From Azotobacter salinestris (GTDB taxonomy: Bacteria > Pseudomonadota > Gammaproteobacteria > Pseudomonadales > Pseudomonadaceae): a DNA stretch of 64,000 nt. The notes beneath the pieces are model-generated. The model was not told where the DNA came from, searched no databases, and was given only the letters and a program-made list of their open reading frames with translations. Where the stretch lies: positions 819,001 to 883,000 of the forward strand of contig NZ_CP045302.1 in assembly GCF_009363155.1 (NCBI RefSeq), in the 5' to 3' direction. The first letter of the stretch is position 1. The number at the start of each line of letters is the position of its first letter. A program made the translations under genes and the position numbers. Below are positions 1-9,179 of the stretch, piece by piece.

Positions 1-19
1 CTTCGGGTGGGGCCGCCGA

Positions 20-142
20 GGCTGCGCGGCAAATGCCGCCATGCGGCGTTGCGGGGCTTGGCAAGGGAATGACCATTGCCGGCGCCCCGCGCCTTGCCGA
101 ACGCGGCCCGGCCTGGCGGCATTTGACGCGGCAACGCGGCTC
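20..142. repeat. Hairpin-forming dispersed repeat (copy A)
   Basis: This non-coding stretch has a long imperfect inverted repeat, with AAATGCCGCC near 30 and its complement GGCGGCATTT near 115. The core CATGCGGCGTTGC...CTTGGCAAGGGAATGACCATTGCC is shared with the right half of the element at 581-848. It ends about 35 bp before the binding-protein start codon, so it sits in that gene's upstream region. I see no coding potential. It is probably one arm of a repeat family. Confidence 0.55.
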
Positions 143-176
143 ACGCCAAAACATCAACAGACCCTAAGGAGTACCC

Positions 177-1387
177 ATGAAGCTTTCGCGTTTTCTGCGT
201 AACGGCCTCGCCACCCTGCTGCTGGCCGCACCCCTGAGCCAGGCTGCCGACACCGTGCTGCGCATCGGAGATCAAAACTACTACAACGTGCGCGCCTCGC
301 TGGAGGCCTCCGGCGCGCTGGAGGGCGCGCCCTATCGGGTCGAGTGGAAACACTTCCAGTCCGCCGCGCCGCTGGCCGAAGGCCTGGATGCCGGGGCGCT
401 GGACCTCGGTTTTCTCGGCGATTCGGGATTCATCTTCCTCGCCGCCAAGGGTGCGCCGGTCAAACTGATCGGCGTCTCCCGGCAGAACCCGGACACCATC
501 GCCCTGCTGGTGCCCAAGGACTCGCCGGCCAAAAGCATCGAGGACCTCAAGGGCAAGAAGGTCGCCTACTGGCCGGGACCGGGGCCTGCCATCAATTATT
601 TCCGCGTTGCGACGGAGCCCGATTTGGCGCAGGGCAAGGCGTGAGGAGAGAGGTTTGGTCATTCCAAATGAACGACGAGCAACGCAGCACTGCGCCAAAT
701 CGGGCCCGTCCCCTCGGGTTGCGCCTGAAATCGGCCCATGCGGCGTTGCAGCCCTTGGCAAGGGAGTGACCATTGCCTGCAGGCTGCGCCTTGCCTGGGC
801 CGATTTCAGGCGGCAACGCAATCGTGGAAATAATTGATGGCAGGCCCCAGAGCCAGCAGCTGACCCTGCGCGCCCTGCAGAAGGCCGGCCTGCCCGGCGA
901 CTACGTCGAGTTCGTCAAGCTGATGCCGATCGACGCCGCCGCCGCGCTGCCACGGGGCAGCATCGATGCCTTCCCGGTGTGGGAGCCGTACATTTCCCAG
1001 CAGATCCTCTTCTCCGGCGCGCGGCCGCTGCTCACCGCCAGGGGCCTGATGCCGGGACTTTCCAGCATCGCCGCCAACGCCTCCTCCATCGAGCCCAAGC
1101 GCGCCGCCATCGCCGACTTCCTCGGCCGCCTCAAGCGGGCGCGCGCCTGGGTCGAGGCGCACAAGAGCGAGTACGCCGAGCTCTGGGCGCAGAAGGCCAA
1201 TCTCGACCCGACGGTGTCCCGCCACTGGATCGGCCAGGCCGGCATGACCGTCGCCCCGGTCGACGCGCAGGCCGCCCGCGACTACCAGGAGACCGCCGAC
1301 TTCCTCAAGGAAACCGGCGCCCTGCCCAAGGCCTTCAAGGTCGACGAGGTGATCGACGGCTCCTTCGCCGAGGCGCTGCAACCCTGA
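177..1387 (+). pseudogene. SsuA-like sulfonate ABC transporter binding protein, interrupted
   Basis: This is a periplasmic solute-binding protein of the aliphatic-sulfonate/nitrate/taurine class. Residues 1-23 form a signal peptide ending AQAA-D. The reading continues through ADTVLRIGDQ and DLKGKKVAYWPG to about position 578. The same protein resumes at about 849 with SQQLTLRALQKAGLP and runs to the stop at 1385-1387. Between the halves lies a 268-bp inverted-repeat element that brings a TGA at 642 and puts the second half in another frame, so no full-length product can be made. Family members are about 310-330 aa, and the two halves together fit that. No permease or ATPase gene is adjacent, unless they lie upstream of the window. 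Confidence 0.85.
581..848. mobile_element. MITE-like inverted-repeat insertion in the sulfonate-binding-protein gene
   Basis: The element is bounded by perfect 23-bp inverted repeats at 581-603 and 826-848, beginning GGGGCCTGCCATC and ending with its complement. Inside are two further hairpins. The first is CGATTTGGCGCAG near 618, paired with CTGCGCCAAATCG near 691. The second is GCCTGAAATCGGCCCA near 722, paired with GGGCCGATTTCAGGC near 798. It encodes no transposase. The second hairpin resembles the repeat at 20-142. I could not identify a clear target duplication. Confidence 0.75.
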
Positions 1388-1528
1388 GTCGCCGCCTGCC
1401 CCTCGGCGGGCCCTCTCCGGTGCGGAAAGCCATGCGGGAGCGCCCCTCGCCGGGACGCTCCCGCAACCTTCATGACCTCTGCGAGCCCGCCCGTCGGGCG
1501 AGCAAGTGCGCACTCCCAGAGGCCGATC

Positions 1529-2623
1529 TCAGTGGTGGTAGCGCTCCAGCCAGTGGGCATAGGGCGCCGGCAGCGTCCAGGACGAGCGCTCGATGCCCAG
1601 CTCGCGGGCCGCGGCATACGGCCAGTGCGGGTCGGCCAGGTGGGCGCGGCCGATCATGGCGAGATCCAGCTGGCCTTCCCTGACGGCCCGCTCGGCAACC
1701 TGCGGGGTGCCGAAGCCCCAGGCCGACGCCACCGGGATGCCCACCTCGCGGCGTACCCGCTCGGCGATCGGCCCCATGAAGCCGGGTGCCCAGGGAATAT
1801 CGGTGTCCGCGATGGTGAAGCCGATGCTGACGCTCAGCAGGTCCAGGCCGGTCTGCTTGAAGCGCCGGGCCAGCTCGATGGATTCGGCGAAGGTCTGCTC
1901 GTCCCGGCCGTCGAACTCGATCACCCCGAAGCGGGCGGTCAGCGGCAGATGCTCCGGCCATACCTCGCGGACCGCCGCCAGGGTTTCCAGCAGGAAGCGG
2001 CAGCGCTTGTCGAAGCTGCCGCCGTAGGCATCGGTGCGCCGGTTGGAATGCTCGGAGAAGAAGCTCTGGGCCAGGTAGCCGTGGGCGAAATGCAGCTCCA
2101 GCCACTCGAAGCCGGCATCACGCGCCCGGCACGCCGCGGCGACGAAATCGTCCCGCACCCGGGCGATGTCCTCCAGGGTCATGGCCTTGGGCACTTTCGG
2201 CAGGTGGTGGCCGAAGGGAATGGCCGAGGGGGCGATGGTCTGCCAGCCGCGGGCATCGCCCTCGGCGATGTGGTCGTCGCCTTCCCAGGGGCGGTTGGCG
2301 CTGGCCTTGCGGCCGGCATGGGCGATCTGGATGCCGGGCACCGCTCCCTCGGCCTTGATGGCCTGGACCACCGGCACGAAGGCCTGGGCCAACTGGTCGT
2401 TCCAGATCCCGGGGCAGCCGGGGGTGATGCGCCCTTCCGGCGAGACGGCGGTGGCCTCGACGATCACCAGCCCCGCACCACCCCTGGCGATGCTGGCGTA
2501 ATGCACCTTGTGCCAGTCGTTGATCAGGCCGTCGTTGGCCATGTACACGCACATGGGCGGAACGGCGATGCGGTTGCGCAGGGTGACATCCTTCAGCGTG
2601 TACGGCTGGAACAGAGCGGACAT
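1529..2623 (-). CDS. xenA: XenA-like NADH:flavin oxidoreductase (Old Yellow Enzyme family)
   Basis: This 364-aa FMN-dependent ene-reductase reduces activated C=C bonds and nitro groups of xenobiotics with NAD(P)H in the cytoplasm. It begins MSALFQPYTLKDVTLRNRI. It has the XenA-type IPPMC cysteine near residue 25, the substrate-binding HAGRKASANRPWEG stretch, the ELHFAHGYLAQSF segment, and the C-terminal phosphate-binding ASAWGFGTP and IGRAHLADPHW motifs. Length and order match Pseudomonas XenA. I chose the ATG at 2623 because the family N-terminus starts there; an upstream in-frame ATG at 2677 adds 18 unrelated residues. It is divergent from the ArsR-family gene with about 90 bp between the starts, so that regulator is its likely controller. 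Confidence 0.88.
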   Translation of the reverse strand: MSALFQPYTLKDVTLRNRIAVPPMCVYMANDGLINDWHKVHYASIARGGAGLVIVEATAVSPEGRITPGCPGIWNDQLAQAFVPVVQAIKAEGAVPGIQIAHAGRKASANRPWEGDDHIAEGDARGWQTIAPSAIPFGHHLPKVPKAMTLEDIARVRDDFVAAACRARDAGFEWLELHFAHGYLAQSFFSEHSNRRTDAYGGSFDKRCRFLLETLAAVREVWPEHLPLTARFGVIEFDGRDEQTFAESIELARRFKQTGLDLLSVSIGFTIADTDIPWAPGFMGPIAERVRREVGIPVASAWGFGTPQVAERAVREGQLDLAMIGRAHLADPHWPYAAARELGIERSSWTLPAPYAHWLERYHH

Positions 2624-2712
2624 GGAGCTTCCTCGTGCGGTGAGATTGAATTCTCTAGTTCGATAATATTCGAACAATGGATGACGAACAATCCCTCCGG
2701 TATGATTCCGCC

Positions 2713-3015
2713 ATGCGCCCCTTCAAACACCCCGCCGCCAGCGAATTCGTCCTCGAGCGCGTTCTCTACGCCCTGAGCGATCCGGTGCGCCTGGAGATCG
2801 TCCGGCGCCTCGCCGCGCTGGGCGAGGCCAGTTGCAGCGAGCTCGACGGCGGCCGGCCGAAGTCGAGCGTTTCCCACCATTTCCGGGTGCTGCGCGATGC
2901 GGGCCTGGTCTGCACCCGCAGCGTCGGGACCACCCACATCAACTCGCTGCGCAGCGAGGAGATGAACGCACGCTTCCCGGGCTTGCTCGCGGCGATCCTG
3001 TCGCAGCGCGAGTGA
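2713..3015 (+). CDS. ArsR-family winged-helix transcriptional regulator
   Basis: The product is about 100 aa with an ArsR-type winged helix. ALSDPVRLEIVRRL is followed by a recognition helix around SSVSHHFRVLRDAGLV, then a short wing and a C-terminal helix. I chose the ATG at 2713 because the family usually begins MRPFKHP; an in-frame ATG at 2677 would add 12 residues. I see no cysteine pair typical of metal-sensing ArsR proteins in the recognition helix, so an organic ligand or redox signal is more likely. It lies head-to-head with the XenA-like gene, and its targets probably include that gene. Confidence 0.8.
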   Translation: MRPFKHPAASEFVLERVLYALSDPVRLEIVRRLAALGEASCSELDGGRPKSSVSHHFRVLRDAGLVCTRSVGTTHINSLRSEEMNARFPGLLAAILSQRE

Positions 3016-3173
3016 CAGGAATCCTTCCCCTGCAGGTGCGGCGGCGAAACAGCGGACGGAGTCTCGAAGGCCTCATCTGATCCGCTTTTTTAGAAAGAAC
3101 CTGAGCCTGTCATCGGAGCAGCGCCAGCCCGATGATTGCCCCCGTCCACCCAAGCCTGACGGGGCGAACCGCC

Positions 3174-4589
3174 ATGACCGACCGCATACCCGCCCGGATC
3201 GTCGAGTCCTTCGACCCGGCCAGACCGATCCGCCTGCCCCCGGCCCGCAACGGCAGCCCCATCCATACCCGCAGCTTCAGCGGGCGCTTTCGCAACCTGC
3301 GCCGGTATGGCGCCGGGCTGTTGCTCCTGCTGTTCTTCGGCCTCCCCTGGCTGAGCTGGAACGGCCGCCAGGCCGTGCTCTGGGATCTGGCGGGGCGCAA
3401 GTTCCACATCTTCGGCGCCACCTACTGGCCGCAGGACTTCATCCTGCTGTCGGCCCTGCTGATCATCGCCGCCTTCGGACTGTTCTTCGTCACCGTGCTC
3501 GCCGGCCGCGTCTGGTGCGGCTATGCCTGCCCGCAGAGCCTGTGGAGCTGGATCTTCATGTGGTGCGAGAAGGTCACCGAAGGCGAGCGCAACCAGCGCA
3601 TCAGGCTGGATGCCGCCCCCTGGTCGGCGCACAAGCTGCTGCGCCGCACGGCTAAACATGGCCTGTGGCTGGCGGTGAGCCTGGCGACCGCGTTGGCCTT
3701 CGTCGGCTACTTCACGCCGGTCCGCGACCTGTTGCAGGACCTGCTCACCTTCGAAACGGGTGCGACCACCGGCTTCTGGCTGTGCTTTTTCACTGTCGCC
3801 ACCTATGCCAAGGCCGGCTGGCTGCGCGAGAAGGTCTGCCTGCACATGTGCCCCTATTCGCGCTTCCAGAGCGTGATGTTCGACAGCGATACCCTGATCG
3901 TCTCCTACGATGCCGGGCGCGGCGAAAACCGCGGGGCGCGCCGGAAGGGGGCCGCCCCGCGGGCCGAAGGGCTGGGCGACTGCATCGACTGCACCCTGTG
4001 CGTCCAGGTCTGCCCCACCGGGATCGACATCCGCGACGGCCTGCAACTGGACTGCATCGGCTGCGCGGCCTGCATCGACGCCTGCGACAGCGTCATGGAC
4101 AAGCTGGGCTATGCCCGCGGCCTGGTGCGCTACAGCTCCGAACGCGCCCTGGCCGGCGGCCGGACACGCCTGCTGCGCCCGCGCCTGGTCGGCTACGCCG
4201 CCATGCTGCTGGTCATGCTCGGCGCCTTCGCCTGGGGCATGGCCTCACGCCCCCTGATGTCGCTGGACGTGAACAAGGATCGCGGCCTGTTCCGCGAGAA
4301 CGACCAGGGACAGATCGAGAACGTCTACACCCTCAAGGTCATCAACAAGTCCCAGCAGCCGCGCCAGTACGTCCTGTCGCTGGCCGACAGCGGCCCCTTC
4401 GCGCTGCACGGCCGGCGCGAACTGTCCCTGGCGCCGGGCGAGATCCTCGATCTGCCGGTCAGCGTCACCCTGACCGACGCGCGTGCAGCCAAACCCACCC
4501 GGACGCTACGCTTTGCGTTGACGGAGCGGGACAACCCCACGCACCGGATCGCTACCGACAGCGTTTTCCTTGCCCCCGCCAACCGCTGA
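3174..4589 (+). CDS. ccoG: CcoG/FixG-like cytochrome c oxidase accessory protein
   Basis: This 471-aa membrane iron-sulfur protein is of the RdxA/FixG/CcoG family, which reduces or delivers copper during cbb3-type oxidase assembly. Membrane helices lie near residues 40-60, 85-110, 160-180, 200-215 and 340-360. The CxxxCP motif RVWCGYACPQSLW and the ferredoxin-like clusters CIDCTLCVQVCPTGIDIRDG and DCIGCAACIDACDSVMDK are all visible. The periplasmic C-terminal domain is Ig-like (LSLDVNKDRG, LAPGEI). An in-frame ATG lies at 3132, but the start at 3174 gives the usual N-terminus. No ccoNOPQ or ccoHIS gene is nearby, so this copy stands alone. Confidence 0.88.
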   Translation: MTDRIPARIVESFDPARPIRLPPARNGSPIHTRSFSGRFRNLRRYGAGLLLLLFFGLPWLSWNGRQAVLWDLAGRKFHIFGATYWPQDFILLSALLIIAAFGLFFVTVLAGRVWCGYACPQSLWSWIFMWCEKVTEGERNQRIRLDAAPWSAHKLLRRTAKHGLWLAVSLATALAFVGYFTPVRDLLQDLLTFETGATTGFWLCFFTVATYAKAGWLREKVCLHMCPYSRFQSVMFDSDTLIVSYDAGRGENRGARRKGAAPRAEGLGDCIDCTLCVQVCPTGIDIRDGLQLDCIGCAACIDACDSVMDKLGYARGLVRYSSERALAGGRTRLLRPRLVGYAAMLLVMLGAFAWGMASRPLMSLDVNKDRGLFRENDQGQIENVYTLKVINKSQQPRQYVLSLADSGPFALHGRRELSLAPGEILDLPVSVTLTDARAAKPTRTLRFALTERDNPTHRIATDSVFLAPANR

Positions 4590-4643
4590 TTGCAGGCCCC
4601 TCCCCCGCAGGGGCCCTGTCCGGCACACCAGCAGAGAGTTCGC

Positions 4644-6116
4644 ATGCACGCATCGCCGCCCGCAGAGTCTCCCGCTACGCCCTGTGCGCCGCTGAACCGG
4701 GACAAGATGAAACGCTACGAGAAGTTCGCCGATGAAATCGCCGCCCTGATCCGCAGCGGCGTGCTGGCGCCCGGCGAAAAGGTGCCCTCGGTACGCCACG
4801 CCAGCCGTACCTACGGGGTCAGCCCGTCCACCGTGTTCCAGGCCTACTACCTGCTGGAGGACCGCGGGCTGATCCAGGCGCGGGCCCGTTCCGGCTATTT
4901 CGTCCGCGAGCATTCCCGGCATCCGCTGCACGAGCCCGAGATCGGCGCCCGCCAGGCGCAGACCACCGAGGTTGGCGTCAGCGAGCTGGTGTTTTCCGTG
5001 CTCGGCTCGCTGAAGGACCCCGATACCGTGCCCTTCGGCTCGGCCTTTCCCAGCCCGGACCTGTTCCCCCTGGCGCGCCTTGCCCGCTCCATGAGCCACG
5101 GCTTGCGGATGCTGTCGCCCCACGAGGTGATCGCCGACATGACCGCGGGCAATCCCGACCTGCGTCGGCAGATCGCCCTGCGCTACATGGTCAGCGGGGT
5201 GAGGCTGCCGCTCGAGGAGCTGGTGATCACCAACGGCGCCATGGAGGCGCTCAACCTGTGCCTGCAGTGCATCGCCAGTCCGGGCGACTTGGTGGCCATC
5301 GAGTCGCCGGCCTTCTACGCCTGCCTGCAGGTGCTGGAGCGGCTCAAGCTCAAGGCGGTGGAGATTCCCGTGCACCCGCGCGAGGGCATCGACCTGGAAA
5401 CCCTGGCCGACAGCCTGGCGCGACTGCCGATCAAGGCCTGCTGGTTCATGAGCGGCCTGCAGAACCCACTGGGCGCCAGCATGAGCGAAGCGAAGAAGCG
5501 CGCCCTCTACGAGCTGCTGCGGCGCCACCAGGTACCGCTGATCGAGGACGACGTCTATGCCGAGCTGTACTTCGGCAACCAGCCGCCCAGGCCGGTGAAG
5601 AGCTTCGACCGTGAGGGGCTGGTGCTGCATTGCGGTTCCTTTTCCAAGAGCCTGGCGCCGGGCTACCGGGTCGGCTGGGTAGCCGGCGGGCGTCATGCGG
5701 AGCAGATCGGCCGGCTGAAACTGATGACCACCATCTCGCCCAGTGTGCCGGCCCAGGCGGCCATCGCCGACTACCTGCAGCACGGCGGCTACGACCGCCA
5801 TTTGCGCAAGCTGCGCCACGCTCTGGAAATGCAGCAGGCCGCCATGCTCGCCTCTGCCGCCCGGCATTTCCCCGCCAGCACCCGGGTGACCCGCCCCAGC
5901 GGCGGCTATTTCCTCTGGTTCGAGTTCCCCGAAACGGTCGACTCGCTGCAGCTGTTCCGTCTCGCCCTGGCCCAGGGCATCAGCCTGGCACCGGGGCCGA
6001 TCTTCTCGGCGACCCGCCGCTTTCGCAATTGCGCCCGGCTCAACCATGGCCATCCCTGGAGCGCCCGGAGCGAGCAGGCCATGGAAGTGCTCGGACGCAT
6101 CCTGCAGTCGTTCTGA
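4644..6116 (+). CDS. MocR-type regulator: GntR DNA-binding domain fused to aminotransferase fold
   Basis: The N-terminal GntR winged helix (about residues 20-90) includes GEKVPSVRHASRTYGVSPST. A class-I aminotransferase domain follows. Its PLP lysine sits in GSFSKSLAPGYRVGW, with SGLQNPLG and the aspartate of EDDVYAELYF also present. MocR proteins bind PLP-adducts and usually control aminotransferase, vitamin B6 or taurine/GABA genes. Start choice is open: the ATG at 4644 has a purine-rich AGAGAG before it, while ATG 4707 (MKRYEKFADEI) matches where family homology begins. It follows ccoG by 55 bp, and its target is unknown. Confidence 0.82.
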   Translation: MHASPPAESPATPCAPLNRDKMKRYEKFADEIAALIRSGVLAPGEKVPSVRHASRTYGVSPSTVFQAYYLLEDRGLIQARARSGYFVREHSRHPLHEPEIGARQAQTTEVGVSELVFSVLGSLKDPDTVPFGSAFPSPDLFPLARLARSMSHGLRMLSPHEVIADMTAGNPDLRRQIALRYMVSGVRLPLEELVITNGAMEALNLCLQCIASPGDLVAIESPAFYACLQVLERLKLKAVEIPVHPREGIDLETLADSLARLPIKACWFMSGLQNPLGASMSEAKKRALYELLRRHQVPLIEDDVYAELYFGNQPPRPVKSFDREGLVLHCGSFSKSLAPGYRVGWVAGGRHAEQIGRLKLMTTISPSVPAQAAIADYLQHGGYDRHLRKLRHALEMQQAAMLASAARHFPASTRVTRPSGGYFLWFEFPETVDSLQLFRLALAQGISLAPGPIFSATRRFRNCARLNHGHPWSARSEQAMEVLGRILQSF

Positions 6117-6141
6117 GAGGCCGCATGCGCACGTCTCCCGG

Positions 6142-7368
6142 CTAATCGGCCCGGCACAGCCCGCGCTTCGCGCCCGTCGCGGCCTGCGCCCAGCCGAAGG
6201 CGATCAGCGCGACCAGCGAAAGGGCGCTGCCGAATACCACGATCCCCAACCACCCCGCGTGTTCGTAGAGCACGCCGGCCACCGAGGAGCCCGTGGCGCC
6301 GCCGATGAAGATGCTGGTCATGTACAGCGCATTGAGGCGCCCGCGGCTGGCCGGATCGAGGCTGTAGACCGCGCGCTGGCCGAGCACCATGTTCATCTGC
6401 ACGGCGAAGTCGAGGACGATCCCGGTGATCGCCAGCCCGACGACCCCGCTCGGCAGCGGAACGACGCCCGGCAGAAAGCTGAGGACACCGAGCGCCATGG
6501 CTAGCGCGGACATGGCGCGGGTATGGCCGGCGTCCGCCAGCCGCCCGGCGATGGGCGCGGCGATCGCACCGATCGCGCCGACCAGGGCGAAGAGCGCGAT
6601 CTGCGACTGGGACAGGCCGTACTCGCGCGACAGCGCCAGCGGAGCCGCCGTCCAGAACAGGCTGAACGCGGCGAACATCAGCCCTTGGTACAGGGCGCGC
6701 TGGCGCAGCACCGGCTCGCGCCGGAACAGTTGCCCGAGCGAGCGGAGCAACCGGGCATAGCTCGCCCGGTGCTCGGGCCGGCGGCCGGGCAGCGTGGTGG
6801 CGACGACCAGGGCGATGAGCAGCATCGCCGCCGCCGCGCCGAAGAACACCGCCCGCCACTGGAAGTGGTCGGCGATCAGGCTGGAGACCGGGCGGGCCAG
6901 CAGGATGCCCAGCAGCAAACCGCCCATGATCGCGCCGACTACCCGGCCGCGGGTTTCCTCGGGTGCCAGGTGCGCGGCCAGGGGAATCAGCATCTGCACC
7001 GACACCGAGCCGAAACCGATCAGCAGCGAGGTCGCCAGCAGGACGCCCGGCCCTTCGCTCAGCCCCGCGCCGATCAGGCCGACGACGGTGAGCGCGAGGG
7101 TGGCCAGCATCAGCCGGCGATTCTCGAGCAGGTCGGCGAGCGGCACCAGGAAGAACAGCCCCAGCGCGTAGCCGACCTGGGTCAGCGAGACGATGAGGCT
7201 CGCGCCGCCGGCGGAAAGGCCGATGTCGGGGGCGATCAGCTCGATGATCGGCTGGGCGTAGTAGATGTTCGCCACGATGACGCCGCAGCAGAAGGCGAAC
7301 AGCAGGACCAGTCCCCGGCCCATGATCCCGGCGCCCTGCGCGGGGACTGTCGTTGCCGGGCGGCTCAT
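6142..7368 (-). CDS. MFS transporter, probable drug/sugar-efflux type
   Basis: This 408-aa major facilitator protein has about 12 hydrophobic segments. They include the N-terminal LVLLFAFCCGVIVANIYYAQP, which is typical of the YnfM/EmrD-like exporter subset, and a loop LLENRR standing where MFS motif A lies. The second half opens around ALYQGLMFAAFSLFWTAAPL. Gene order suggests that the LysR regulator 200 bp upstream on the same strand controls it. The substrate cannot be told from the sequence. The gene runs convergent to the MocR-type gene. Confidence 0.82.
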   Translation of the reverse strand: MSRPATTVPAQGAGIMGRGLVLLFAFCCGVIVANIYYAQPIIELIAPDIGLSAGGASLIVSLTQVGYALGLFFLVPLADLLENRRLMLATLALTVVGLIGAGLSEGPGVLLATSLLIGFGSVSVQMLIPLAAHLAPEETRGRVVGAIMGGLLLGILLARPVSSLIADHFQWRAVFFGAAAAMLLIALVVATTLPGRRPEHRASYARLLRSLGQLFRREPVLRQRALYQGLMFAAFSLFWTAAPLALSREYGLSQSQIALFALVGAIGAIAAPIAGRLADAGHTRAMSALAMALGVLSFLPGVVPLPSGVVGLAITGIVLDFAVQMNMVLGQRAVYSLDPASRGRLNALYMTSIFIGGATGSSVAGVLYEHAGWLGIVVFGSALSLVALIAFGWAQAATGAKRGLCRAD

Positions 7369-7571
7369 GGGCGCGACTCCTCTGCAAGGGTCCGGGCGAG
7401 GCGCGACTCAAGGCGGAAAGGGACAGGCGGGATGGCGGGAAAGAGTGGCGGGGGCATGGCGGTTCTCCACGGCAGGTTGTCTGGCTGCCACCTTAGGCGC
7501 TGCCGGCAAGCGGGAGAATCCGCCGGCACGGCAACGCGGCGTTGCGCCCGGCGCAATGGCGCGCGGGCGCC

Positions 7572-8492
7572 TCAGAGAATCCGCGCCATGAACGCCAGGA
7601 AGGCGTCGATCCGCGTCGAGCCGCGGTGGTTGGGCAGATACAGTGCGCTGATCAGCGGACGGGTGTTGTCGGGATCGACCGAGAAGGCGTCGAACAGGCC
7701 CATCAGCTGGCCGTTCGCCAGGTCCCGGTCGACGACCCAGTCCGGCAGGAGCGCCACGCCGAGACCGGCGCGCGCCACCGCGTGCAGGGCTTCGACATTG
7801 TCGCTCCTGAACCGCCCGTGGACCGGCACGCGGATGACTTCGTCCTGCGCCTGGAAGGTCCACACCTGCCGGGCGCTGCCGTAATTGAAACGCAGGCAGT
7901 CGTGCGCGAGCAGATCCATCGGCCGCTCCGGCACGCCCCTGTCCCGCAGGTAATCCGGACTGGCCACCACGCGCCGCCGGAATTGTCCGAGGGGGCGACT
8001 GACCACGCCGTCCATCGGCGCCGCCGCGCCGAGCCGGATCGACAGATCCACCCGCTCGGCCAGCAGATCGACGATGTCGTCGGTCAGGGAGACGTCCAGT
8101 TCCAGCCGGGGATAGCGGCGCAGCAGATCCCCCAGGTGCGGGCAGATGCGCGCACGCCCGAAGGCCATCGGCAGCGAGACGCGCAGGGGGCCGGCCGGCT
8201 CGTCGCCGCGGTCCCGGATCGACGCGTCGGCCTCCTCCAGCGCCTCCAGAATGCGCCGTGCGCTCAGGTAGTAGGCGGCGCCGGCCTCGGAGACCGTGAC
8301 CTGGCGGGTCGAGCGGTTGAGCAGGACGCTGCCGAGCTCCTGCTCCAGCGCATCGACCATCCGCGTGACCGTGGAGGTCGCGACTTCCAGCCGGCGGGCG
8401 GCCGCGGAAAATCCCCCGGCGTCCACCGTGGCGACGAACATCTTCAGAGCGAGCAGCTTGTCCACGCGATCTCCCGCACTCCATGCAGCCAT
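7572..8492 (-). CDS. LysR-family transcriptional regulator
   Basis: The product is 306 aa. The N-terminal winged helix (about residues 12-75) reads FVATVDAGGFSAAARRLEVA followed by STVTRMVDALEQELG, with NRSTRQVTVSEAG as the wing. A periplasmic-binding-like effector domain follows, with PLRVSLPMAFGR at its start. It belongs to the CrgA/DsdC-like LTTR group that has a shortened linker. The ATG at 8492 adds about nine residues before the usual start; a GTG at 8465 (VDKLLALKMF) is an alternative. It lies upstream of the MFS gene on the same strand and likely regulates it. Confidence 0.82.
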   Translation of the reverse strand: MAAWSAGDRVDKLLALKMFVATVDAGGFSAAARRLEVATSTVTRMVDALEQELGSVLLNRSTRQVTVSEAGAAYYLSARRILEALEEADASIRDRGDEPAGPLRVSLPMAFGRARICPHLGDLLRRYPRLELDVSLTDDIVDLLAERVDLSIRLGAAAPMDGVVSRPLGQFRRRVVASPDYLRDRGVPERPMDLLAHDCLRFNYGSARQVWTFQAQDEVIRVPVHGRFRSDNVEALHAVARAGLGVALLPDWVVDRDLANGQLMGLFDAFSVDPDNTRPLISALYLPNHRGSTRIDAFLAFMARIL

Positions 8493-8558
8493 ACAGGCCG
8501 GGTGGGCCCTATGGTCTCACGACTTCGCCGCGAATCTCGCCCGGCGGCAGACGGCGGA

Positions 8559-9179
8559 TCAGCCCTGGCCGGCGGCGTAGCTCTGCATCAGGTTGGCATA
8601 GGCCGGCAAATGGCTGCCAAGCAGCCCGCCGAACCCCTCGATGTCGTTGCGCCAGTCGCGGTGCAGCTCGCAGCCCACGGCGAACCAGTTCATCAGTTGC
8701 GCGCCGGCCTGGCTCATGCGGTTCAGAGCGGCCTCGCGCACCACCGGGTTGAAGGTGCCGGACGCATCGGTCACCACGAACACCTCGAAGCCCTCCGCCA
8801 GCGCGGAAAGCGTCGGAAAGGCCACGCACACGTCGGTCACCACCCCGGCGATGATCAGCTGCCGGCGCCCGGTGGCCTTGATCGCATCGACGAAGTCGGC
8901 GTTGTCCCAGGCGTTGATCTGGCCCGGCCGCGGAATGTACGGCGCCTCCGGGAACATGGCCTTGAGCTCGGGCACCAGGGGACCGTTGGGGCCCTTCTCG
9001 AAACTGGTGGTGAGGATGGTCGGCAGCTGGAAGAACCTGGCGATGTCGGCCAGCGCCAGCACGTTGTTCTTGAACTCGTCGGGCGTGAAGTCACGTACCA
9101 GCGACAGAAGGCCGGCCTGATGATCCACGAGCAGCACTACGGCGTTGTCCTTGTCCAGGCGGTTGTATGGGCGGGCCAT
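8559..9179 (-). CDS. YcaC-like isochorismatase-family hydrolase
   Basis: This 206-aa cysteine hydrolase has the isochorismatase fold. The catalytic triad can be placed: Asp in LLVDHQAGLLS, Lys in TSFEKGPNGP, and Cys in GVVTDVCVAFPTLSA. The long C-terminal segment (NWFAVGCELHRDWRND) is characteristic of YcaC, whose substrate is not established. It shares strand with the LysR and MFS genes but is separated by about 65 bp. A plausible Shine-Dalgarno (GAGAGGAACC) precedes the ATG at 9179. Confidence 0.82.
   Translation of the reverse strand: MARPYNRLDKDNAVVLLVDHQAGLLSLVRDFTPDEFKNNVLALADIARFFQLPTILTTSFEKGPNGPLVPELKAMFPEAPYIPRPGQINAWDNADFVDAIKATGRRQLIIAGVVTDVCVAFPTLSALAEGFEVFVVTDASGTFNPVVREAALNRMSQAGAQLMNWFAVGCELHRDWRNDIEGFGGLLGSHLPAYANLMQSYAAGQG

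Noticed and set aside
141..821. 226-codon minus-strand frame over the start of the window
   Set aside because: It is antisense to the binding-protein gene and the inverted-repeat element, has no ribosome site, and its composition is that of a reversed high-GC gene.
4506..6053. 515-codon minus-strand frame opposite the MocR-type gene
   Set aside because: It mirrors the codon pattern of the real gene on the plus strand and shows no domain.
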